Below, in pieces: positions 1 to 8,950 of a stretch of DNA of 42,604 nucleotides. How positions within the stretch are numbered: the stretch's first letter is position 1; each line of letters starts with the position of its first letter. The translations under genes and the position numbers were made by a program. This DNA comes from Gudongella sp964604145 (GTDB lineage Bacteria > Bacillota > Clostridia > Tissierellales > Tissierellaceae). The notes beneath the pieces were generated by a model that saw nothing but the letters and a program-made list of their open reading frames with translations, ran no database searches and had not been told where the DNA came from. The stretch spans positions 1 through 42,604 of the forward strand of contig CAZRXS010000007.1 of assembly GCA_964604145.1 (NCBI GenBank), read 5' to 3'.

Positions 1-11
1 CAAAAATAAAT

Positions 12-25
12 CGAACTCTTGTTTG
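12..25 (+). promoter_or_regulatory. LexA (SOS) box in the lexA promoter
   Basis: CGAACTCTTGTTTG is an imperfect palindrome matching the Gram-positive LexA/DinR operator form CGAAC-N4-GTTYG. It overlaps the -35 element of the lexA promoter, so LexA bound here should block its own transcription. The match and position are seen directly; autoregulation is inferred from the known family behaviour. Confidence 0.8.
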
Positions 26-51
26 CTTATGTTATATATCTATGCTATAAT
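23..51 (+). promoter_or_regulatory. lexA promoter (sigma-A type)
   Basis: TTGCTT (23-28) and TATAAT (46-51) are separated by 17 bp, with a TG dinucleotide one base before the -10 (extended -10). The LexA box overlaps the upstream hexamer. Transcription should begin near 58, leaving a short leader before the gene. Confidence 0.8.
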
Positions 52-89
52 TTTCTAAAGAAGCCATTAAACATAGCGAGGTGATTTTC

Positions 90-707
90 GTGTATAAAAA
101 TTTAACTAAAAAACAAACTGAAATTTTACTCTACATTAAAAAAGAAACTAATAATAAGGGTTATCCACCAACTGTAAGGGAGATATGTGATGGAGTAAAT
201 CTTAAATCCCCCTCTTCTGTCCATGCTCATCTAACCACCCTAGAGCTTAAGGGGTTTATTAGGAAGGATCCAACTAAACCTAGGGCCATAGAAGTTGTAG
301 AATACGAGAATGAATATGCCATGGCTAAAAAGAAAACTGTTGATGTACCTATACTAGGACAAGTTACTGCAGGTGTTCCAATTTTAGCTGTTGAAAATGT
401 TGAAGACACATATCCTATTCCTATGGATGAAGTTAATGACGATGATGTATTTATTCTTAAAGTAAAAGGCGAAAGTATGATTGATGCAGGTATTCTAGAC
501 GGAGATTTAGTTCTAGTAAAAGAACAAGCCACTGCCATTAACGGTGATATTGTTGTGGCTTTATTAGGCGAAGAAGCCACAGTTAAAAGATTCTTTAAAG
601 AAAAAGACCGTATAAGACTGCAGCCCGAAAATCAATTTATGAAACCAATATATTCAAGAGATGTCGTTATCTTGGGCAAAGTAAAAGGTTTATATAGAAA
701 ATATTAA
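90..707 (+). CDS. lexA: LexA, SOS response repressor
   Basis: LexA represses SOS genes and inactivates itself by RecA-stimulated self-cleavage. I chose the GTG at 90 because GAGGTGAT (78-85) sits just upstream at good spacing; a GTG at 81 lies inside that ribosome site. This gives 205 residues, normal for the family. An N-terminal winged-helix domain (about residues 1-70) precedes a C-terminal S24 peptidase domain. The Ala94-Gly95 cleavage site, catalytic Ser129 (GESM) and catalytic Lys166 (TVKRF) are all visible, so the protein should be active. It is the only plus-strand gene here and converges on the ynbB-like gene. A LexA box overlaps its promoter. Confidence 0.96.
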   Translation: MYKNLTKKQTEILLYIKKETNNKGYPPTVREICDGVNLKSPSSVHAHLTTLELKGFIRKDPTKPRAIEVVEYENEYAMAKKKTVDVPILGQVTAGVPILAVENVEDTYPIPMDEVNDDDVFILKVKGESMIDAGILDGDLVLVKEQATAINGDIVVALLGEEATVKRFFKEKDRIRLQPENQFMKPIYSRDVVILGKVKGLYRKY

Positions 708-759
708 TAAAAACAAAGCAAAAGCTACAGATATTAAAATTCTGTAGCTTTTGCTTTGT
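701..759 (-). terminator. Intrinsic terminator between convergent lexA and ynbB-like genes
   Basis: A perfect 18-bp inverted repeat (713-730 with 742-759) encloses an 11-nt loop. On the minus strand the stem is followed by TTTTT and an AT-rich tail (701-713), so it best fits a terminator for the minus-strand gene. The stem would also stall plus-strand transcription from lexA. A second palindrome (781-793 with 796-808) spans the stop codon of the minus-strand gene. Confidence 0.8.
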
Positions 760-798
760 AGATGCTTAATATTTGTTAATATCTTTATGAATTTTAAT

Positions 799-2091
799 TC
801 ATAAAGATTCAATTAAATTGTTCATATATAGATTATTTAAGGACTTTATCACACCAAGCTTACATTGGTCATAAGTTAACCCTCCTTGGTAATAAGCATA
901 ATAAGGTTCTCTTAAAGGTCCATCTGCACTTAGCTCTATAGAACTACCCTCTATAAAGCCTCCTGCAGCCATAATTACCTTATCGGTATAGCCAGGCATG
1001 TCCCAAGCTTCTGGAGTCACATAACTATCAACTGCAGAGGCAGCTTGTATACCCTTACAAAATTCACTTATTCTTTTAGGTGAACCCAATTCAATAGCTT
1101 GTATAATGTCGCTTCTTTTATCATCTATTTTAGGAACTACTTTAAAACCTAAATCGTGGTATACATTTGCAAATAGTAAGGCACCTTTTACAGCTTCCAT
1201 TACTATATGCGGTGCTAAGAAAAGACCTTGTAATGTGGCCCTACTGGTTCCAAATGTAAGCCCTGTATCCCTTCCTAAACCTGGAGCAGTCAGTCTATTA
1301 GCAATCATATCGATTAAATATTCCTTACCAACTATATAACCCCCCGAAAGAGCAATTCCTCCACCAGGATTCTTTATTAAAGACCCAGCAATAATATCTG
1401 CTCCAACTTCTATTGGTTCTTCAAGTTCTAAAAATTCACCATAGCAATTATCAACCATAATTATAATATCAGGATATTTCTTTTTTATAGCTTCTATGGA
1501 CGTTTTGATTTCTTTAATAGTCAAGGCTCTCCTATCGCTATATCCAGTAGATCTTTGTATTGCTACAATTTTAGTATTATCTCTTATAGCAGATAGACAT
1601 GCTTCTAGGTGAATCTGATTTTCTTTTAATGGAACTGCATCGTAAGTTATACCATATTCTAATAGGCTTCCGGGTTCACTATCTTTGTTTCCAATTACCT
1701 TTAAAAGAGTGTCGTAGGGCTCACCACTTATGTACAATAGGTGGTCATTAGGTCGCAGGATTCCCGAAAGAGTTAAACTCAATGCATGAGTACCTGATGC
1801 TATTGAAGGCCTTACCAAAGCTGATTCAGCCTTAAAAACACTTGCATATATTCTTTCTACCTTATCTCGGCCAATATCTCCATAACCATAGCCAGTTGTC
1901 CAATGAAAATCCACAGATGATAGTCTGTTTTCCTGCATTGCTGAGATCACTTTGTATTGGTTGTATTCTCTAATCTCATCTAGATAAAGAAAACTATCTT
2001 TAACCTTATCTTCAGTTTTATTTACAAATTCTATAACTTCTCTTTTTACATCGAAATGCTTGCTTAAGTAGTTTATTGTTAACTCTTTCAT
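799..2091 (-). CDS. YnbB/aluminium-resistance family PLP-dependent enzyme (methionine gamma-lyase-like)
   Basis: The 430-residue protein is a fold-type I pyridoxal-phosphate enzyme of the family annotated as methionine gamma-lyase-like or aluminium resistance protein (B. subtilis YnbB). Visible marks are the SIASGTHAL segment (about residue 96), Asp214 in VDNCYGEF as the likely pyridine-nitrogen partner, and Lys240 in GSLIKNPGGG as the probable Schiff-base lysine. AAAGGAGC precedes the ATG. It follows the mutSL-miaA genes behind a terminator, a placement common in Firmicutes. The physiological substrate is not established; a role in sulfur amino acid breakdown is inference from the family. 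Confidence 0.88.
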   Translation of the reverse strand: MKELTINYLSKHFDVKREVIEFVNKTEDKVKDSFLYLDEIREYNQYKVISAMQENRLSSVDFHWTTGYGYGDIGRDKVERIYASVFKAESALVRPSIASGTHALSLTLSGILRPNDHLLYISGEPYDTLLKVIGNKDSEPGSLLEYGITYDAVPLKENQIHLEACLSAIRDNTKIVAIQRSTGYSDRRALTIKEIKTSIEAIKKKYPDIIIMVDNCYGEFLELEEPIEVGADIIAGSLIKNPGGGIALSGGYIVGKEYLIDMIANRLTAPGLGRDTGLTFGTSRATLQGLFLAPHIVMEAVKGALLFANVYHDLGFKVVPKIDDKRSDIIQAIELGSPKRISEFCKGIQAASAVDSYVTPEAWDMPGYTDKVIMAAGGFIEGSSIELSADGPLREPYYAYYQGGLTYDQCKLGVIKSLNNLYMNNLIESL

Positions 2092-2115
2092 ATATGCTCC
2101 TTTAAATTATTTTAT

Positions 2116-2141
2116 AAAAAAGGAGGCCTCTAATAGAAGCC
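2116..2141 (-). terminator. Intrinsic terminator downstream of miaA
   Basis: On the minus strand a GGC-rich hairpin (2125-2141, loop ATT, one G-U pair) is followed by TCC and a six-T run (2121-2116). It would end transcripts from the miaB-mutS-mutL-miaA genes just before the ynbB-like gene, whose own promoter I cannot place. Confidence 0.65.
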
Positions 2142-2202
2142 ACTGAACAAGTCACTTCCTTGTTATCCTGAGTGAAACAAAGGATCTATAGTTTTTCAGT
2201 GA
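2141..2202. repeat. REP-like intergenic repeat
   Basis: The core at 2165-2189 begins ATCCTGAGTGAAACAAAGG. It resembles the TCATTCTGAGYGAA...GAATCT repeat I recall from many bacterial genomes, and it matches 18 of 25 positions of a second copy at 29675-29699 on the other strand. Inverted arms CACTGAA (2141-2147) and TTCAGTG (2196-2202) enclose it. There is no coding potential. The family assignment is from memory. Confidence 0.5.
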
Positions 2203-2209
2203 TCTCCTC

Positions 2210-3160
2210 TTAATAAGAGACCTTTTTACATTTTTCTTTAATATCTTTTTCAATATAGTTAGCTATTTCAATTTTATCTTCAAAATCTCCAATATCTATC
2301 CAATTTATCCTACCATCTCTTCTAAACCATGTCAGCTGTCTTTTTGCATAATTTCTAGAGAATTGTTTTATCTTATTTATAGCTTCATCAAGACTCCATT
2401 CTCCTTGCAGATACTTTATTAACTCCCTATATCCTATAGCTTTCATAGAAGTTAAGTCAGGAGTGTAGCCTTTATTTAAAAGCCTCTTCACCTCTTCTAT
2501 TAACCCTTCTTCAATCATGGAATCTACTCTCAAATTAATTCTTTCGTAGAGTTTTTCTCTATCTAAGTACAAACAATACATAAAAGTCTCATATTTTTCA
2601 GATGGTTTTCTAAAATTCCTTGTTTGTTCACTCATAGTTACTCCAGACTTATTATATACTTCAAGGGCCCTAATTATTCTTTGAAGGTCATTTTCACTAT
2701 ATTTTTCTGCACTTATAGGGTCTATTTTTCTTAGTAATTCTAATAAATGTGACTTTCCTTTGTTTTTAGCTATATTTTCATATTCTCTCCGAAGTTTATT
2801 ATCAGGAGCAATATGGATAAAATCAAGCTCATAAACAAGAGAATTGATATATAGTCCCGTCCCACCAGTAATTATTGGCAATTTATGCAATTTATTAAGT
2901 TCTGTTATTAATTTTGTTGCTTTTTCTTTATAGTTTGCCACAGTAAATTCTATATCTGGCTCTATAAAGTTAATTAGGTGATGTTTTATACCTTGCATTT
3001 CATCTTTTCTAACCTTAGCTGTCCCAATATCCATATATTTATATATCTGCATTGAATCTGCCGATATTATTTCACCATCTAAGCTCTTAGCAATTTCTAT
3101 GGAAACATCAGTTTTCCCAACAGCGGTTGGTCCAGTTATAACTACTAGTTTTTCTTTCAT
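2210..3160 (-). CDS. miaA: MiaA, tRNA dimethylallyltransferase
   Basis: MiaA adds a dimethylallyl group to N6 of A37 in tRNAs that read UNN codons, the substrate later thiomethylated by MiaB, also encoded here. Walker A GPTAVGKT is at about residues 10-17, followed by DSMQIY and TGGTGLY. I start at the ATG at 3160 (316 residues): the upstream in-frame GTG codons lie within the AGGTGG ribosome site that follows the mutL stop. The gene is 12 bp from mutL, so the two are very likely cotranscribed. Hfq, often encoded just downstream in Firmicutes, is not here. Confidence 0.96.
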   Translation of the reverse strand: MKEKLVVITGPTAVGKTDVSIEIAKSLDGEIISADSMQIYKYMDIGTAKVRKDEMQGIKHHLINFIEPDIEFTVANYKEKATKLITELNKLHKLPIITGGTGLYINSLVYELDFIHIAPDNKLRREYENIAKNKGKSHLLELLRKIDPISAEKYSENDLQRIIRALEVYNKSGVTMSEQTRNFRKPSEKYETFMYCLYLDREKLYERINLRVDSMIEEGLIEEVKRLLNKGYTPDLTSMKAIGYRELIKYLQGEWSLDEAINKIKQFSRNYAKRQLTWFRRDGRINWIDIGDFEDKIEIANYIEKDIKEKCKKVSY

Positions 3161-3172
3161 ACACACCACCTA

Positions 3173-4975
3173 TTAAATTCTTAAAAATTTTTTTTCTAAC
3201 TCTCTCTTTGTCATTTCTATTATAGTTGGTCTACCATGGGGACAATTAAATGGATTTTCGCATTTTGTAAGTTGATTAAATAGAGCCTGTATCTCTTGAA
3301 AATCAATATTATCCCCTGCCTTTATTGCCCTTGTACAAGCAAGTTTTATTATCTTATGAACTCTAGTCTCATAAGGACCGGGGATTTTATTTTCTAGTTC
3401 ATCTAGTATCTCCATAAATAAATTTACTCCATCTGGTTTCCCAAAAATCATAGGTATACCTCGTAAAATCAAGCTATTATCTCCAAAGACTTCTATATCA
3501 AAACCTACAGCTTGAAAATATTTTAAATTATCTTTAGCCTTGTTAATTTCAACCCTGCTTAATTCAATAATCTCAGGAGCTAGCAATTGTTGAATATTTA
3601 TTTTTTCATCTCTAAAATCTTCTAAATATCGTTCATACATAACTCTTTCATGTGCAGCATGTTGATCAATTATATATAAAGATTGATTTAAACTATCCTC
3701 AGCCAGAATATAAGTTTTAAATACTATGCCTACTGGTCTTAAGTTTGGAAATTTTTTAATCGTTTTTCCAACATTAGCATAGCTTACATCTTTCTCCAGA
3801 TCTTCTTTAACACTTTTATTTGAAAAGTCTAAATTTGAAAAATCTTTAAAAACTATTGTTTCCTTACTATCTTCAGATTCAGCAATTAAAGACTCCCTTA
3901 CTTTTGAAGCTTCTATATCCCAAATTAAAGGAATATTATCTTTCTTTTCTTTTTTATGGGAATAGAAGTCTACTTTTGGGATATTAAAAGATTCACTTAA
4001 TTCGTTTTTTATAGTTTTTCCAAGGTTTTCATAAACTAAAGTATCCGATATAAACTTTATTTCTTGTTTTGTAGGGTGGATATTTATATCTATCTGGGAT
4101 GGATCTATTGAAATAAACAATATAAACAAAGGATATCTGTTAATAGGTATTAATGAACTATATTGATTCTCTATAATCTTGGATATTCTATAATCAACTA
4201 CATATCTTTTATTAACATAAAGATATTGATGATTTCTATTGCTCCTATATAAGGTGTTATCCGATATAAAACCTTGAAGTTTAAAGCTATCTGTTTCTAT
4301 ACAGATTTGTTTAAAACCCTTGGCATTATTTTTACCCAATAGTTGGAAAACAGTATTAATTACATTGCCAGAACCCATTGTGGTAAAAACAACTTTATCA
4401 TCTTTTATATACTTAAAAGATATATCTGGATTACCGATTGCTAGTTTTGTAATTGAGTTCATAATATAATTTTCTTCAACATTCTTAGATTTTAAAAATT
4501 TTTTTCTAACTGGAAGATTGTAAAACAAATCTTTAATTATCATAGTAGTGCCGACAGGGGCACCCACAGGTTCAAATTCTACGATTTCACCATTAATTAA
4601 AACAGCTTTTATACCAGCTAAATCTTCTTTTGTACGACTTAGAACTTCTGTTTTAGACACAGAAGCAATACTAGATAAGGCCTCACCTCTAAATCCCATA
4701 GTAAAACAAGAGTTTAAATCCTCAATTGAGCTAAGTTTACTTGTAGAATGCCTTTCAAAGGCTAATTCTAAATCATCCTTACTCATACCTTCACCGTTAT
4801 CTGTAACTCTTATAAGTGAAATCCCTGAGTCTTGTATTTCTATATTGATTTGATCCGCTTTAGCATCTATGGAGTTTTCAATCAATTCCTTAACTATTGA
4901 AGAAGGTCTTTCGATTACCTCCCCAGCAGCTATTTTAGATATAGTATTAGGATCCAATAGTTTAATTTTACTCAT
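3173..4975 (-). CDS. mutL: MutL, DNA mismatch repair endonuclease
   Basis: MutL couples MutS mismatch recognition to strand incision. The N-terminal GHKL ATPase shows IAAGEVIERP with the following KELIENSIDA helix, DNGEGM and GFRGEAL. The C-terminal domain carries the metal-dependent endonuclease motif DQHA-x2-E-x4-E (DQHAAHERVMYE) and CPHGRPT, so this is a nicking MutL as expected in bacteria lacking MutH. At 600 residues it is a normal length. Its ribosome site AAAGGAG lies inside the last codons of mutS, and the start is 3 bp after the mutS stop, which points to translational coupling. Confidence 0.97.
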   Translation of the reverse strand: MSKIKLLDPNTISKIAAGEVIERPSSIVKELIENSIDAKADQINIEIQDSGISLIRVTDNGEGMSKDDLELAFERHSTSKLSSIEDLNSCFTMGFRGEALSSIASVSKTEVLSRTKEDLAGIKAVLINGEIVEFEPVGAPVGTTMIIKDLFYNLPVRKKFLKSKNVEENYIMNSITKLAIGNPDISFKYIKDDKVVFTTMGSGNVINTVFQLLGKNNAKGFKQICIETDSFKLQGFISDNTLYRSNRNHQYLYVNKRYVVDYRISKIIENQYSSLIPINRYPLFILFISIDPSQIDINIHPTKQEIKFISDTLVYENLGKTIKNELSESFNIPKVDFYSHKKEKKDNIPLIWDIEASKVRESLIAESEDSKETIVFKDFSNLDFSNKSVKEDLEKDVSYANVGKTIKKFPNLRPVGIVFKTYILAEDSLNQSLYIIDQHAAHERVMYERYLEDFRDEKINIQQLLAPEIIELSRVEINKAKDNLKYFQAVGFDIEVFGDNSLILRGIPMIFGKPDGVNLFMEILDELENKIPGPYETRVHKIIKLACTRAIKAGDNIDFQEIQALFNQLTKCENPFNCPHGRPTIIEMTKRELEKKFLRI

Positions 4976-4978
4976 ATA

Positions 4979-7591
4979 TTACTCCTTTAACTTAGTAGCA
5001 TCTAGAACCAAACTGTTAAGAATATTTAATGCATCCATTGGTGTAAGCTGGTTTATATTTATATTTTTTACTCTATCAATAAAAAAATCTTTTTTATAAT
5101 CGTTTAAATTCAATTGCTTAGCATTATCAATACTAGCTTCTTCATAAGGTTTAAAATTATGACTGCTCTCAATTAGGGTTAAAACTTCATTAGCTCTATC
5201 AATGACTTCTCTATTTACCCCTGCAAGTTTAGCAACTTGTATACCATAGCTTTGATTAGTTGCGCCTTCTATAACTTTACGCAGAAATATAATATCATCA
5301 CCTTGTTCTTCTGCAGTGATTGTATAATTTTTAATACCCTTAATCTTTGATTCTAGTTGAGTAAGCTCGTGATAATGAGTGGCAAAAAGAGTCTTTGCCT
5401 TTATATTAAGAGCTATATCTTCAATCACAGCCCATGCTATACTAAGTCCATCGTATGTGCTAGTCCCTCTACCCACCTCATCTAGTATTAATAAGCTATT
5501 TTTAGTTGAATGTTTTAGTATGTTGGATACCTCATTCATCTCAACCATAAATGTACTTTCACCCTGAGATAGGTTGTCAGAAGCGCCAATTCTTGTAAAT
5601 ATCCTGTCTACAATACCTATATCCGCCTCTTTTGCAGGGACAAATGAACCTATTTGAGCTAATAGAGTTATAATTGCAATCTGTCTCATATAGGTCGATT
5701 TACCGGCCATATTAGGCCCTGTAATAACATGGACCATATTATGCCTTGTATCCATGTAGGAATCGTTAGGAACGAAGAGCTGATGCTCTATAGTTGCTTC
5801 TACAACAGGATGTCTACCATCTTTTATATCTATAATACCTTTTCTATTTAAACTAGGTCTTGTAAAATTATTTGCATTTGCTACAATTGAAAAGCCTAAA
5901 ATTACATCTATTATTGCTAATAGTCTACTGGTCTTTTGGAGCCGTGTAATTTCTTTTTTTACCAGTTCTCGAATCTGTTGGAAAATCTCATATTCTATTT
6001 CAATAGCCTTACCTTCAGCGCCCAATATCTTACTTTCAATCTCTTTTAACTTTTCTGTATAATATCGTTCTGAATTAGCTAGTGTCTGTTTCCTTATATA
6101 ATTATCTGGAACAAGATCAACGCTTGTCTTTCTAAGTTCTATATAGTATCCACTTACCCTATTATATCCAACTTTTAGAGTCTTAATACCAGTCTTTTCT
6201 TTTTCTTCTTTTTCTAAGTCACTCAACCATTCTTTCCCATGCACGCTGCTTTCTCTTAGCTCATCTAGGTTAGCATTAAAACCCTTTTTTATTAATCCCC
6301 CGTCCTTTAAAGACAAAGGTGGTTCATCTATTATAGAATCTTCAATAATTTTATAAACATCTTTAAGAGGATCTAGTTCCCTTTGAATTTTTAGAAATTG
6401 TTCTTGTCCTGTATTAAAAAGGATATTTCTAATATCTGGTATATTCTTAATAGACTGTTTTAGGGCTATCATATCCCTAGCATTACAATTCCCATTTGTT
6501 ATCTTACTCGATAATCTCTCAATATCATATACGCCTTGGAGTATTTCCTTTATCTCCTCAGAAACAAAAGGATTTTTGCTTAGATATTCGACCATATCAA
6601 GTCTGTTGTTTATAAGCTTAATATCAATTAGGGGTCGTTCCAACCACTTTTTAAGCAGCCTACCACCCATAGCAGTTTTTGTCTTATCTAATATAGTAAT
6701 TAGTGCGCCTTTTTTATCTCTTCTTCTCATAGTTTCATGTATTTCAAGATTTGTCCTAGTGCTTATATCCATCAACATATACTGCTCAGATTCATAATAC
6801 TGAATATCTGTTATATGCTCAAGAGCACTAAATTGTGTAGCTCTTAAGTATTTTATTAACCTTGCCGCTGAAATTATTGAATATATCTTACTCTTCAATT
6901 CTATTTTTGGCTCGGTGTATTTTTTAAAAAAATCATTAACTTCTTTTAAATAGACTGAAAGTTCAGAGCCTTCATCGTCGATAATATTAATAAATGGAGC
7001 AATTTTGTTTTTAATCGTATTTAAAATCTTTTTATTATCCACCAAAGCTCTATTTATAATTAATTCAGAAGGCATTATTTTGCCTAATTCATCAAGTATA
7101 GCACCTAGTGTTATCTCTTGTTCACCAATAAACTCAGTTGTTAACATTTCACCAGTAGAATGATCTACATAGCAAATACCAGCACCAAAAGAATCGACAA
7201 AAATGCTGGCAAGAAAGTTATTTGATTTTTCATTTAATAAATTAGTATCCAAGATTGTCCCAGGTGTTACTACCCTAACTACCTCTCTTTTAACTAGCCC
7301 TTTGGCAAGCGCAGGATCTTCTACCTGATCACATACAGCTACCTTATACCCCTTGTCAACCAATCTTGAAATATAAGTTTCAGCAACATGATGGGGAACG
7401 CCACACATAGGTGCTTTTTCTTCCAATCCACATTCTCTTTTTGTTAGAGCAATCTCTAGTTCTCTGGATGTGGTTATAGCATCTTCAAAGAACATCTCAT
7501 AAAAGTCTCCCAATCTAAAAAATAACAATGCATCGGGGTATTTTTTCTTTGTTTCAACATATTGTTTCATCATAGGTGTTAATTCGCCCAT
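4979..7591 (-). CDS. mutS: MutS, DNA mismatch recognition ATPase
   Basis: MutS binds mispaired bases and recruits MutL. The 870-residue protein has the mismatch-reading Phe-x-Glu in GDFYEMFF near residue 32, then connector, lever and clamp regions, and an ABC-type ATPase in the C-terminal third with Walker A GPNMAGKST and DEVGRGTSTYDG. A helix-turn-helix tail for dimerisation follows. AGGAGGAAGTA precedes the ATG. It lies 9 bp after miaB and 3 bp before mutL within one transcription unit. Confidence 0.98.
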   Translation of the reverse strand: MGELTPMMKQYVETKKKYPDALLFFRLGDFYEMFFEDAITTSRELEIALTKRECGLEEKAPMCGVPHHVAETYISRLVDKGYKVAVCDQVEDPALAKGLVKREVVRVVTPGTILDTNLLNEKSNNFLASIFVDSFGAGICYVDHSTGEMLTTEFIGEQEITLGAILDELGKIMPSELIINRALVDNKKILNTIKNKIAPFINIIDDEGSELSVYLKEVNDFFKKYTEPKIELKSKIYSIISAARLIKYLRATQFSALEHITDIQYYESEQYMLMDISTRTNLEIHETMRRRDKKGALITILDKTKTAMGGRLLKKWLERPLIDIKLINNRLDMVEYLSKNPFVSEEIKEILQGVYDIERLSSKITNGNCNARDMIALKQSIKNIPDIRNILFNTGQEQFLKIQRELDPLKDVYKIIEDSIIDEPPLSLKDGGLIKKGFNANLDELRESSVHGKEWLSDLEKEEKEKTGIKTLKVGYNRVSGYYIELRKTSVDLVPDNYIRKQTLANSERYYTEKLKEIESKILGAEGKAIEIEYEIFQQIRELVKKEITRLQKTSRLLAIIDVILGFSIVANANNFTRPSLNRKGIIDIKDGRHPVVEATIEHQLFVPNDSYMDTRHNMVHVITGPNMAGKSTYMRQIAIITLLAQIGSFVPAKEADIGIVDRIFTRIGASDNLSQGESTFMVEMNEVSNILKHSTKNSLLILDEVGRGTSTYDGLSIAWAVIEDIALNIKAKTLFATHYHELTQLESKIKGIKNYTITAEEQGDDIIFLRKVIEGATNQSYGIQVAKLAGVNREVIDRANEVLTLIESSHNFKPYEEASIDNAKQLNLNDYKKDFFIDRVKNININQLTPMDALNILNSLVLDATKLKE

Positions 7592-7600
7592 TACTTCCTC

Positions 7601-8920
7601 CTAGCCGACTATGGTTCCTTCAAGAGTAAATGTTTTTACATTATCTATTTTAACATCGACAATTCTACCAATTAGATTTTTATCCCCTTTAAAATGAACA
7701 AGTTTAGAACTTTCAGCTCTACCACTTAAGACAGAATCATCATTCTTACTAATATCCTCAACCAACACTCTTTGAACTGTACCAATCAACTTTTGATTGA
7801 GCTTTAAGCCTATTTCATTAAGAGTATCCATCAATAGCTGAAATCTTTTGTGTTTTACATTATTAGGGATTTGATCTTCCATTTTAGCTGCTATGGTTCC
7901 CTCTCTTATTGAATAAAGAAAAGTGTAAGCCGAATCATATTGAACTCTTTTAATTAAATCAATAGTCTGTTGAAAATCCTCCTCAGTCTCTCCGGGAAAT
8001 CCAACTATAATATCAGTTGTAATTGCTAAATTTGGCAATGCTTCTTTAATTTTATCGATTTTCATTAAATAATCTTCCCTAGTATACTTCCTATTCATAG
8101 CCTTTAAAACTCTATTGCTACCTGATTGAACAGGAAGATGTAAATGAGGGCATAGTTTATCTAAGGTCTTATATCGATCTATTAAATCATCCGAAAAATC
8201 TTTAGGATGAGATGTCATAAATCTAATCCTTTGAATTCCATCTATTGTATTTATTTCATCTAATAATTTGGGGAAAGTATATAGAGTATCTAAAGTATTT
8301 CCATAAGAATTAACATTTTGCCCTAAAAGTGTTATCTCTTTACAGTCTTTTTTAGCCAAGTCTTTTATCTCATTAATAATAATTTTAGGATCTCTGCTTC
8401 TCTCCCTACCTCTTGTATAAGGCACTATACAATAAGTGCAGTAGTTATCACAACCATAGTTTATATTAACAAATGCTTTGTAATCGTATTTTCTATCTGC
8501 ATTTATATCTTCTTCAATTTCTCTTGTATCCTCTACTATATCAATCACTGTTTTATTTGTTTCCAATTGTCTTTGAATTAATTGAGGGAGTTTATGAATA
8601 TTGTTTGTGCCAAATACAAGATCTATATGCTTATGCTTAGATAAGAAATACTCTCTAATATCTTCTCTTTGCATCATACATCCACATATCCCAATTATGG
8701 TTTCTGGTCTTTTCCTCTTAAGATCTTTATACTCTCCCAATTGTCCAAATACTTTGTCCTCTGCACTTTTTCTAACAGCACAGGTGTTAAATATAATTAT
8801 ATCAGCCTGATATCTATCAAGAGTTGGGCTATAGCCCATACCTTCAAGTACCCAAGCTATTTTTTCGGAGTCATGTTCATTCATCTGACATCCAAAAGTA
8901 TTTATTAAAAATTTTTTCAT
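7601..8920 (-). CDS. miaB: MiaB, tRNA-2-methylthio-N6-dimethylallyladenosine synthase
   Basis: MiaB is a radical-SAM methylthiotransferase that converts i6A37 to ms2i6A37 in tRNA, acting after MiaA. An N-terminal UPF0004 domain provides three cluster cysteines (TFGCQMN, NTCAVR, CGCMMQ). The radical-SAM cluster motif C-x3-C-x2-C appears as GCDNYCTYCIVP, and a C-terminal TRAM domain ends the protein. At 439 residues the length is typical. AAGGAGATAATGTA precedes the ATG. The upstream M42 gene ends 30 bp away with no terminator between. Confidence 0.97.
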   Translation of the reverse strand: MKKFLINTFGCQMNEHDSEKIAWVLEGMGYSPTLDRYQADIIIFNTCAVRKSAEDKVFGQLGEYKDLKRKRPETIIGICGCMMQREDIREYFLSKHKHIDLVFGTNNIHKLPQLIQRQLETNKTVIDIVEDTREIEEDINADRKYDYKAFVNINYGCDNYCTYCIVPYTRGRERSRDPKIIINEIKDLAKKDCKEITLLGQNVNSYGNTLDTLYTFPKLLDEINTIDGIQRIRFMTSHPKDFSDDLIDRYKTLDKLCPHLHLPVQSGSNRVLKAMNRKYTREDYLMKIDKIKEALPNLAITTDIIVGFPGETEEDFQQTIDLIKRVQYDSAYTFLYSIREGTIAAKMEDQIPNNVKHKRFQLLMDTLNEIGLKLNQKLIGTVQRVLVEDISKNDDSVLSGRAESSKLVHFKGDKNLIGRIVDVKIDNVKTFTLEGTIVG

Positions 8921-8950
8921 TACATTATCTCCTTGTTTTGCAAATAAAAA

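Noticed and set aside
2100..2209. T-box or other riboswitch ahead of the ynbB-like gene
   Set aside because: A hairpin and T run are present, but no T-box conserved core, and the region is better explained as a terminator plus a REP-like repeat.
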